Part shown: positions 32,381-38,202 of the stretch, piece after piece
Layout of the letters: each line of letters starts with the position of its first letter
Position numbering within the stretch: position 1 is the stretch's first letter
NCBI RefSeq assembly: GCF_014648695.1
Contig: NZ_BMRP01000060.1
Coordinates: forward strand, 1-38,202
Source of the DNA: Streptomyces albospinus
GTDB taxonomy: Bacteria > Actinomycetota > Actinomycetes > Streptomycetales > Streptomycetaceae
Direction of reading: 5' to 3'
DNA: 38,202 nt
Translations under genes and position numbers: made by a program
The notes under the pieces: model-generated
What the model was told of the DNA's origin: nothing
Database searches by the model: none
The model's input: only the letters and a program-made list of their open reading frames with translations

Positions 32381-32414
32381 GGTGAGAGGGCTCTTTGAAG
32401 TTGGCTCTGCCCGC
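32381..32414 (+). repeat. Copy B of the 34-bp dispersed repeat (probable IS end)
   Basis: Matches minus-strand 11984-12017 at 30 of 34 positions. It continues on the right with two direct repeats of 17 bp (32412-32428 and 32431-32447, CGCACTTCCGTGATGAC, period 19), a layout common at insertion-sequence ends. No transposase is left nearby. Confidence 0.55.
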
Positions 32415-32565
32415 ACTTCCGTGATGACTGCGCACTTCCGTGATGACCACGCCGCGGCGGGGAGCTCGGCTGGGCACGTCGGAAATGGATCTCAGCCTGT
32501 GTGGCGTTCACCGACGCAGGCGGAGCGATCAGCACCACGGCGCCGGGTCGAATTGTCACTGTGTG

Positions 32566-32688
32566 TTAGCCTCAACTGTTTGGACGGCCGTGACGGCTGG
32601 CGACTCCGTCCGTGCGGTTCCCCTTGTTCGTCGGCTGCTCATTCTTGCCGGGCCTTCCTCGGTACGTTTCCTATGCGGAAGGCTCTTC
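32566..32688 (+). promoter_or_regulatory. Structured leader of the DEAD-box helicase gene
   Basis: The ~120 bases before the helicase start have no ORF of note but show paired segments. GGACGG (32582-32587) can pair with CCGTCC (32606-32611). GGCCTTCC (32651-32658) can pair with GGAAGGCT (32677-32684), which contains the ribosome binding site of the helicase. The second stem would hide the ribosome binding site. The sequence resembles leaders of cold-induced genes in Streptomyces, but this is from memory. Confidence 0.5.
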
Positions 32689-34101
32689 ATGAACCACCCG
32701 GACCGCCTCAGCACCTCGCACGGCGACCTCGCCCGGCCAGCGTCCCTCACCCCAACGGTGTCCCCGGTCGCCTTCGCCGACATGGAACTGCCGGCCGAGG
32801 TTGTGCGAACGCTCACGGAGTTCGGCGTGCGCGAGCCCTTCCCGATCCAGGCAGCCACGCTGCCCAACGCCCTTGCGGGACGCGACGTCCTGGGGCGCGG
32901 GCGCACGGGATCGGGCAAGACGCTCGCCTTCGGCCTGCCACTGCTCGCACGGACGGCCGGGCGGCGCGCGGAGCCGAAGCAGCCCCTCGCCCTGATCCTG
33001 GTGCCTACCCGGGAGCTGGCCCAACAGGTAACCGAGGCGCTCGCGCCGTATGCCGACGCGCTCCGGCTGAGGATGGCCACGGTCGTCGGCGGCATGTCGA
33101 TCGGCTGGCAGGTCGCTGTGCTGCGCGACGGGGCCGAGGTCGTTGTCGCCACGCCTGGCCGCCTTCACGACCTCATCGAGCGCAGGGCCTGCCGCCTGGG
33201 ACGGGTACGGATCACCGTCCTCGACGAGGCCGATCAGATGTGTGACATGGGCTTCCTGCCGCAAGTCACCGAGGTGCTCGACCAGGTGCACCACGACGGC
33301 CAGCGGATGCTGTTCTCGGCCACCCTGGACCGCGACGTCGACCACCTGGTCCGCCGCTACCTCCACGACCCGGTCGTCCACTCGGTCGACCCGTCCGCGG
33401 GGGCGGTCACGACGATGGACCACCATGTGCTGGTCGTCCACGGCCCCGACCGGTACGCCGTCACCACGGAGATCGCCGCCCGCGACGGCCGCGTACTGCT
33501 GTTTCTGGACACCAAGCACGCGGTCGACCAGCTCACCCGGCATCTGCGGGCCAGCGGAGTGCACGCCGCTGCCCTGCACAGTGGCAAGTCCCAGCCGCAG
33601 CGCACACGGACCCTTGCACAGTTCAAGAACGGCCAGGTCACCGTCCTGGTGGCGACCAATGTCGCGGCCCGCGGTCTGCACGTCGACGACCTCGATCTCG
33701 TGGTGAACGTCGACCCGCCCACTGACCCCAAGGACTATGTGCACCGTGCGGGCCGCACTGCCCGGGCCGGAGAGTCCGGCAGCGTCGTCACGCTGGTGCT
33801 GCCGGGCCAGCGCCGGGAGACGAGCCGGCTGATAGCCGGGGCCGGCATCGAGCCGACGATCACCAAGGTGCGCTCGGGCGAGGCGGAGCTGAGCCGGATC
33901 ACCGGGGCCAAGGCCCCCTCCGGCATTCCGCTCGACGGCGGGCCCGCCGCACCCCGGCCCAAGAATTCCAACGCCCCCTTCCGCGGCCTGGGCACCAGCA
34001 AGGACGCCCGCCGCGGCACCGGCGGCAAGTCCCGCAAGGCCAGCGAGGCCCGCAAGCTCGCCGAGGCCCGCAGGGCGGCCCGGGTGCGGCGCGGCGACTG
34101 A
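32689..34101 (+). CDS. DEAD-box RNA helicase
   Basis: A 470-residue ATP-dependent RNA helicase with every DEAD-box motif: Q motif (FGVREPFPIQ, about residues 45-54), Walker A GRTGSGKT (71-78), PTREL (106-110), TPGR (155-158), DEAD (179-182), SAT (210-212), ATNVAARGLHVDDLDLVV (motif V) and HRAGRTARAG (motif VI). A ~90-residue basic, disordered C-terminal tail rich in Arg/Lys/Ala (GTGGKSRKASEARKLAEARR) probably helps RNA binding. Such helicases act in ribosome assembly, mRNA decay or cold adaptation. The ATG at 32689 has GGAAGG six bases upstream; the open frame to 32440 is leader. Transcribed alone. Confidence 0.93.
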   Translation: MNHPDRLSTSHGDLARPASLTPTVSPVAFADMELPAEVVRTLTEFGVREPFPIQAATLPNALAGRDVLGRGRTGSGKTLAFGLPLLARTAGRRAEPKQPLALILVPTRELAQQVTEALAPYADALRLRMATVVGGMSIGWQVAVLRDGAEVVVATPGRLHDLIERRACRLGRVRITVLDEADQMCDMGFLPQVTEVLDQVHHDGQRMLFSATLDRDVDHLVRRYLHDPVVHSVDPSAGAVTTMDHHVLVVHGPDRYAVTTEIAARDGRVLLFLDTKHAVDQLTRHLRASGVHAAALHSGKSQPQRTRTLAQFKNGQVTVLVATNVAARGLHVDDLDLVVNVDPPTDPKDYVHRAGRTARAGESGSVVTLVLPGQRRETSRLIAGAGIEPTITKVRSGEAELSRITGAKAPSGIPLDGGPAAPRPKNSNAPFRGLGTSKDARRGTGGKSRKASEARKLAEARRAARVRRGD

Positions 34102-34869
34102 GAGCCACTGCCCTGATAGCCGCAGATTCCCGTTCTCGCGGAATCGCCAGCCGGCCGGCCCGGATACCGCGGGATTGCCCGTGCAGAACCAACTCCGGAG
34201 CAGGGGCAGCGCGTCATCCCGTTCCCGGCTGGTCTTCGACACGGAAAGCCGCGGCTGGCCGACGCCGGTGTTCGTTCACCGAGTCCACGGATGGACCCGA
34301 CGTGTCAGCGCGGCAGGACGTACCGTCGGCACAGCCGCATGCGTCGAAGACGTGGTGGCCGCTTCTTACCGCCGACCGTCTCGGTCCCGACTACGAAGAA
34401 CCTGACGACGGCATGGTGATCGAGTAGCACGGCGGAGGGCCCGATGTTCGGCCAGTACCCCTGCCGCCCACGGCTGTCCCCTCAGCCCAGGACCCTCGAA
34501 CCGGTTGGTGAACGACGGTGCGGGCCCCTCGCCGAGGGACTCCGCCATGTGTTACCCGGCCCCTCGCGCAGGACCACGAGGGACGGGGCATCAGCGGGAG
34601 CGGTGTGATTCGGGGCGGTGTGGCCGGAGCCGGCGGTAGCGCGTGCGCCTGCTGTTCGAGGCCGAGCGGTCTCCAGAAGCGGGGGCTTGCTGGGACTTGC
34701 CCACTGCTCCGCCGTGCAGCATCAGCAGCGTGCCGGCCGACCTCACCGCGGGCGACGGCCTCGTCTTCAGAACAGGTCAGGACCCCGACGCGTTGCTTCC
34801 GTCGCTACGGCGCCTCGACAAGGGCGGGTCCGGGCAGTGAGCTGACGTAAACCAGTCGCCCGCGAGGGT
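34102..34869. other. Gap with two possible small frames
   Basis: No confident gene. A 41-residue plus frame (GTG 34302 to TAG 34427) ends SKTWWPLLTADRLGPDYEEP, DDGMVIE, which looks like a protein C-terminus. Another at 34643-34840 reads SSVPADLTAGDGLVFRTGQD, PDALLPSLRRLD. Both are protein-like but have no good start and no recognised family; they may be remnants. Confidence 0.35.
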
Positions 34870-35367
34870 TCAGCGGTCCAGCACGCCGCGGCCGTCGCGC
34901 ACCTCGAACACCAACTGGGTCTCCGTCTGCCGCACCATCGGGTGGACAGTCACGTGCTCCAGGATGAGGTCTCGTAGTTCTTCCGGGCTTGCCACGGCCA
35001 CATGCAGAAGAAAGTCATCGATGCCACCGACGTGAAGAACCGTCAAGGCGCCCGGCACATCGACCAGTCTGTCGTACAGGGTGCCGACGTGCTCGCGGCT
35101 GTGGCTTCCCAGACGAACCCTGATAATGGCGTGAATGGGGTGACCGAGTGCGCCGAGATCGAGCCGGGCGTTGATGCTCGTGATGACACCGGACTCCCGC
35201 AGGGCGCGTACTCGGTACGCGCAAGTCGACTCGGCGACGCCCACCCGGGCCGCGAGCGCGGCGTTGGTCATCCGGCCGTCCTCTACGAGCGCGGCGAGGA
35301 TAGTCAGATCGGTTCCGTCGAGAGTCGCCGGAGTGGGTTGTGTTTTCTTCGGCTGCTGACTCGCCAT
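34870..35367 (-). CDS. Lrp/AsnC-family transcription regulator
   Basis: A 165-residue regulator of the feast/famine (Lrp/AsnC) family. The N-terminal winged HTH is at about residues 15-70 (LDGTDLTILAALVEDGRMTN, then AALAARVGVAESTCAYRVRA). The C-terminal RAM ligand-binding domain follows (LGHPIHAIIRVRLGSHSREH, then VLHVGGIDDFLLHVAVASPE). Length is typical. The ATG at 35367 is preceded by AGGAGGG, clearly better than the upstream codons. Members sense amino acids and usually regulate the divergent gene, here a PLP-dependent sulfur amino-acid enzyme. Confidence 0.92.
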   Translation of the reverse strand: MASQQPKKTQPTPATLDGTDLTILAALVEDGRMTNAALAARVGVAESTCAYRVRALRESGVITSINARLDLGALGHPIHAIIRVRLGSHSREHVGTLYDRLVDVPGALTVLHVGGIDDFLLHVAVASPEELRDLILEHVTVHPMVRQTETQLVFEVRDGRGVLDR

Positions 35368-35403
35368 GAGCCCTCCTCTTGGTGAACCTGCGGCAGTATC
35401 GGC

Positions 35404-35433
35404 CAATACCTAGGGTTTCCGCAATAAGTATTG
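35404..35433. promoter_or_regulatory. Candidate Lrp-type operator
   Basis: CAATAC (35404-35409) and GTATTG (35428-35433) form an inverted repeat with 18 bases between, in the AT-rich gap between the divergent Lrp and PLP-enzyme genes. It would suit binding of an Lrp dimer that controls both directions. Confidence 0.45.
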
Positions 35434-35466
35434 AAGTAGATTGTGGATCGCTTCACTCTCTGGGCC

Positions 35467-36678
35467 ATGACTTCGTCGTATCTGCAACTCGACTCCATTG
35501 CCGTCCACGCTGGCCGTGAGGACCTGGCAGAACTTGGCGTCCACGCACCGCCCATCGACCTGTCGTCGACCAGTCCGCTCCCCAGCATCGAGGCCGGAGG
35601 CCTGTCCTACGAGGCCATGGCCGGCGGAGGGACGCCGATCGCCGAGGGCGGGGCCGTCTACGCACGGCTCTGGAATCCGACCGTGGCGCGATTCGAGTCG
35701 GCTCTCGCCCAGCTGGAGCACGCCGAGACCGCCGTGGCGTTCTCCTCGGGCATGGCTGCGATGACCGCGGCAATCCTGGCGACCATGAAGGAGACCGGCC
35801 GCCGCCATGTTCTGGCCGTCCGCCCCCTCTACGGAGGGACCGACCACCTGCTGGCCTCGGGCATCCTCGGGGCCGAGGTGACCTACTGCTCGGCGCCGGA
35901 CGTTGCCGCCACCATCCGCCCCGACACGGCGATGATCGTGCTGGAGACGCCTGCCAACCCGACCCTCGAACTGGTCGACATCCGCGCCGTCGTCGAGGAT
36001 GCCCGAGGCATCCCCGTCCTCGTCGACAACACCTTCGCGACGCCGATCCTGCAGAACCCCATCGACCTCGGTGCCGCGATGGTCCTGCACAGCGCGACCA
36101 AGTACCTCGGCGGGCACGGCGACGTCGTCGCCGGCGTCATCGCCTGCGGACAGGAGCAGGCATCTGCGCTGCGCCGGGTCCGCGCCGTCACCGGCGGCCT
36201 GCTCCACCCCCTCGGTGCCTACCTCCTGCACCGAGGGCTCGCCACGCTTCCGGTTCGGGTACGTGCCCAGCAGGCGAACGCTCAGCGCATCGCCTCGTGG
36301 CTGACGACCCACCCGAGCATCGCCCGCGTCTACTATCCCGGGATCGATGGGGACCCGCAGGGACTGCTCAGCCGGCAGATGAAGGGCACCGGGGCGATGA
36401 TCTCCATCGATCTCCGCGGCGGGTACGACCAAGCCGAGCGCGTCGCCTCGGCGACCGGCCTGTTCACCCACGCAGTGTCCCTGGGCGGTGTCGACTCGCT
36501 GATCCAGCACCCCGCGGCGCTGACGCATCGGCCCGTCGCCCCCGAGGCCCGACCCGCCGCCAGCCTGGTCAGGCTCTCCGTCGGGCTCGAGGATCCCGAG
36601 GACCTGATAGCCGACCTCGATCTGGCCCTGGCCACGCACCACCCGATTCCCGTGTCTGCGGGCACGTCCCACGCGTAG
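35467..36678 (+). CDS. Cys/Met-metabolism PLP enzyme (methionine gamma-lyase-like)
   Basis: A 403-residue PLP-dependent enzyme of the cystathionine-gamma-synthase/methionine-gamma-lyase family (PF01053). The PLP lysine is in HSATKYLGGHGDVVAGVI (K212). Other conserved points: YARLWNPTVARFESALAQLE (about residues 65-84), SSGMAAMTAA (93-102), RPLYGGTDHLL with the ring-stacking Tyr (Y122), VLETPANPTLELVDI, and VDNTFATP (186-193). C-terminal SLGGVDSLIQHPAALTHR is typical. An L-methionine gamma-lyase or gamma-elimination role is the best guess, since it pairs with an Lrp regulator and not with a methionine operon; gamma-synthase activity cannot be excluded. ATG at 35467; a GTG at 35443 would add eight residues. 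Neither has a strong ribosome binding site. Confidence 0.9.
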   Translation: MTSSYLQLDSIAVHAGREDLAELGVHAPPIDLSSTSPLPSIEAGGLSYEAMAGGGTPIAEGGAVYARLWNPTVARFESALAQLEHAETAVAFSSGMAAMTAAILATMKETGRRHVLAVRPLYGGTDHLLASGILGAEVTYCSAPDVAATIRPDTAMIVLETPANPTLELVDIRAVVEDARGIPVLVDNTFATPILQNPIDLGAAMVLHSATKYLGGHGDVVAGVIACGQEQASALRRVRAVTGGLLHPLGAYLLHRGLATLPVRVRAQQANAQRIASWLTTHPSIARVYYPGIDGDPQGLLSRQMKGTGAMISIDLRGGYDQAERVASATGLFTHAVSLGGVDSLIQHPAALTHRPVAPEARPAASLVRLSVGLEDPEDLIADLDLALATHHPIPVSAGTSHA

Positions 36679-36954
36679 CCCACCCGCCGGCCTTCCTGCC
36701 GGAAGCACGGCTGGGACCGGGGCGCACTCGTAGACGCCGCCGCGAAACTCGCCTGCGCCCAGGGACTGTCCACCCGCGCCTTCCTCGTCGAGGCCGGCCG
36801 CCCGTCGAAGGTGACCGGCCGGGGCGCCGCGCTCCTCGACATCGCCCTCAGCCTCCGCGCCCGAACGAACGTCACCGGCCCGACCACGAACTGGCGGCCC
36901 CGAAGGAGGCGATGCGCACCAGTCCGGCCGTTCAGATCTCCTCCGCGTTCCTAG
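36679..36954 (+). pseudogene. Coding-like fragment following the PLP gene
   Basis: The same frame stays open for 91 codons after the PLP-gene TAG. It reads WDRGALVDAAAKLACAQGLS, TRAFLVEAGRPSKVTGRGAA, then LLDIALSLRARTNVTG. The helical pattern is protein-like, but there is no start codon of its own and no family is recognised. It is probably a remnant, or a lost extension of an inserted gene. Confidence 0.3.
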
Positions 36955-37421
36955 AGACGCTCAAGGTGCCCGCGCCGACCGCGGCACCAGAACAGACCGA
37001 GATCATCGCCCGGGCCCTCATCGCCTACTTCATGCCCATCAGCCAGGCCACCGAGGACGACGTGCTGCCGCTGCTCGACGCGCTACGCCAGTCCGCGCTT
37101 CCACGCCTCAACGACCCACCGCGTGACTCCGGATCCAGCTCTGAGCTGTTGCCGCCATCGCACCCTTTGGCCGTCGGGGAGGTGCGGCTCGGCCCTCGGC
37201 CAGGCGCGGCCTTCGTCTGCATCCATGGCTATGACGGAGTCGAGTCCCGGGTCACAGTGTGTTTGAGCGCGGAACGGGCCGCTGGAGCATCGTCGAAGAG
37301 GGACCAGAACTCGTGGGTCACCACGCGTTCGGCCATCGCCAGCACCCGTGCCCGCAGCTCGGCGACGTGCTGTTGTGGGGCGTCGGTCCGGCCGGCGGAG
37401 TCTGGCCGGTGGCTCGCGTAG
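36912..37421 (+). CDS. Small hypothetical protein, C-terminus uncertain
   Basis: ATG at 36912 directly after AAGGAGGCG. The first ~75 residues read like a folded helical protein (AVQISSAFLETLKVPAPTAA, then IIARALIAYFMPISQATEDD, VLPLLDALRQSALPRLND). After about base 37135 the composition changes to Ser/Arg/Ala-rich and the frame overlaps a minus-strand gene, so the real end was probably lost. No family recognised. Confidence 0.35.
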   Translation: MRTSPAVQISSAFLETLKVPAPTAAPEQTEIIARALIAYFMPISQATEDDVLPLLDALRQSALPRLNDPPRDSGSSSELLPPSHPLAVGEVRLGPRPGAAFVCIHGYDGVESRVTVCLSAERAAGASSKRDQNSWVTTRSAIASTRARSSATCCCGASVRPAESGRWLA

Positions 37422-37570
37422 TAGCCGCCACCTGTCTCCTTGGAGCGGTCCCAGCCCTCCAACGCCTCCGCCGACCACGGCAGGGCCGCGTACAGCTCCG
37501 CGTGGTCGGCCTTCGCCTGCGCCAGCTCGGCCTGCACGCTGATCAGGTCCGGCGGGAAATCTGCGCTCAC
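37229..37570 (-). CDS. Hypothetical protein, 113 residues
   Basis: A GTG-started ORF encoding MSADFPPDLISVQAELAQAK, then HAELYAALPWSAEALEGWDR, SAGRTDAPQQHVAELRARVL, and AMAERVVTHEFWSLFDDAPA. It is helical, acidic in the middle and has no catalytic motif. The type (FPPDL... then ...THxFW) is familiar from small genes on Streptomyces chromosomes and integrated elements, but no function is known. It is the only plausible gene between the PLP region and the IS701 remnant. Confidence 0.6.
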   Translation of the reverse strand: MSADFPPDLISVQAELAQAKADHAELYAALPWSAEALEGWDRSKETGGGYYASHRPDSAGRTDAPQQHVAELRARVLAMAERVVTHEFWSLFDDAPAARSALKHTVTRDSTPS

Positions 37571-37764
37571 CCGGTCAGAATGTGTGTTCGATGAGCTGAC
37601 GTGAGGTTGAGCGAGGCCGTGTTGCTCGGCTGTGGTCAGGTAGTCGGAGACCAGCGACGGGCTCCGGCCACCCGACCACGTTGGTGCCGTTGCCCTGTCG
37701 CACTGATCCCTAATACTGCAACCGCATGTGGCGTGACTGATGGCGGTGTTGTTCGTTGGTGTGA

Positions 37765-38160
37765 CTGTGTGAACAGTCGCTGACGGTCAAGCAGATCGAG
37801 TCGTGGTCCGAGGACATAGCCAAGCTGCACGCGCGGTTCGGGCATCGTTTTGGGAGGTCGGAGCCGCGTGAGCGGGCCTTGGACTATCTGACGGGTCTCC
37901 TGGCTCCGTTGGAGAAGAAGAATGGCTGGACCCTGGCTGAGCAGGTTGGCCGGCTGCGCCCGGACGGTGTGCAGCGCCTACTGAACCACTCCGACTGGGA
38001 CGAGAACGCGGTCCGGGACGATGTCCGGGACTTCGTCGTGGAGACCATCGGTGCCAAGGATGCCGTCCTGATCGGTGATGACACCGGATTCCTGTAGAAG
38101 GGCACCCGCTCCGCGGGCGTCCAGCGCCAATACTCCGGCACCGCGGGGGCTTGTGTCTGA
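37765..38160 (+). mobile_element. IS701-type transposase N-terminal fragment with stop
   Basis: The frame reads VKQIESWSEDIAKLHARFGH, RFGRSEPRERALDYLTGLLA, PLEKKNGWTLAEQVGRLRPD, DFVVETIGAKDAVLIGDDTG, FL, then an in-frame TAG (38095-38097), then KGTRSAGVQRQYSGTAG. This is the N-terminal third of IS701-family DDE transposases, including the first catalytic Asp of the DDTGF motif. The TAG replaces a Lys codon (FLKKGT in intact copies). After GTAG the sequence diverges (ACV and TGA at 38158) instead of continuing RTENCQ, so the gene was also cut at about 38148. Dead copy. The gap 37571-37764 holds its 5' flank and nothing else recognisable. Confidence 0.75.
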
Positions 38161-38202
38161 ATAACTGTCAGAGTTGATCTGTGCAGGTGTCGTCGCGTGA
38201 CG

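Noticed and set aside
32671..34242. 523-codon minus-strand open frame
   Set aside because: Mirror of the DEAD-box helicase, whose motifs are complete on the plus strand.
35410..36708. 432-codon minus-strand open frame
   Set aside because: Mirror of the PLP enzyme gene; no domain.
1..38202. tRNA, rRNA, CRISPR array or replication origin
   Set aside because: No cloverleaf, rRNA signature, repeat-spacer array or DnaA-box cluster was noticed on reading both strands by eye.

Overview
The window looks like Streptomyces DNA. It is very GC-rich and has many GTG starts. It carries actinomycete-typical families: an Lsr2 nucleoid protein, an SCO2400-type zinc-ribbon membrane protein, a SigE-family sigma factor, an ECF42 sigma factor with its YCII partner, XRE/TPR regulators with small-protein operons, and a THUMP-like methyltransferase tail. 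Many insertion-sequence remnants and broken genes lie between short intact operons, which suggests an accessory or subterminal chromosomal region. No tRNA, rRNA or CRISPR array was seen.

Layout. 1-4.9 kb: end of an unknown gene, a degenerate stretch with two orphan hairpins, an SCO2400-type protein, a SnoaL-like remnant abutting a 5'-truncated AraC regulator, and a LysE-type exporter. 5.4-10 kb: Lsr2, a GNAT acetyltransferase, a stand-alone divergent SecY, a C-terminal fragment, then a SigE-family sigma factor with an anti-sigma-like membrane partner ending in four 12-residue repeats, followed by a broken zinc anti-sigma gene. 10-14.5 kb: mostly debris (transposase fragment, THUMP-like tail, DUF721-like remnant), with an intact Cys/His membrane protein and an aminoglycoside-phosphotransferase-like kinase. 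A decayed TnpB element with its 3' hairpin sits inside an ISL3-type transposase gene.

14.5-15.6 kb: a TIGR00027-type methyltransferase gene bracketed by two ~95-bp, ~94% identical inverted repeats. One of these is the 5' flank of the broken ISL3-type transposase. 15.7-17.4 kb: YCII protein plus ECF42 sigma factor. 17.6-20.1 kb: a minus-strand operon of small ORF, acetolactate-synthase-like ThDP enzyme and AhpD/CMD-like protein, joined by 4-bp ATGA/GTGA overlaps. 21-23.4 kb: four overlapping small genes divergent from an XRE/TPR regulator. 23.5-25.3 kb: regulator and IstB debris and a small membrane protein.

25.5-27.6 kb: a GlxA-type regulator divergent from a quinone oxidoreductase. 28.2-31.1 kb: a parallel beta-helix protein divergent from a TetR regulator, with a palindrome between them. 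31.4-34.1 kb: a DUF1269-like glycine-rich membrane protein and a DEAD-box RNA helicase with a structured leader. 34.9-36.7 kb: an Lrp/AsnC regulator divergent from a methionine-gamma-lyase-like PLP enzyme. 36.7-38.2 kb: small hypothetical genes and a truncated IS701-type transposase. Regulator/target pairs that read divergently (GlxA/oxidoreductase, TetR/beta-helix, Lrp/PLP lyase, XRE/small-protein operon) are the clearest functional logic in the window.
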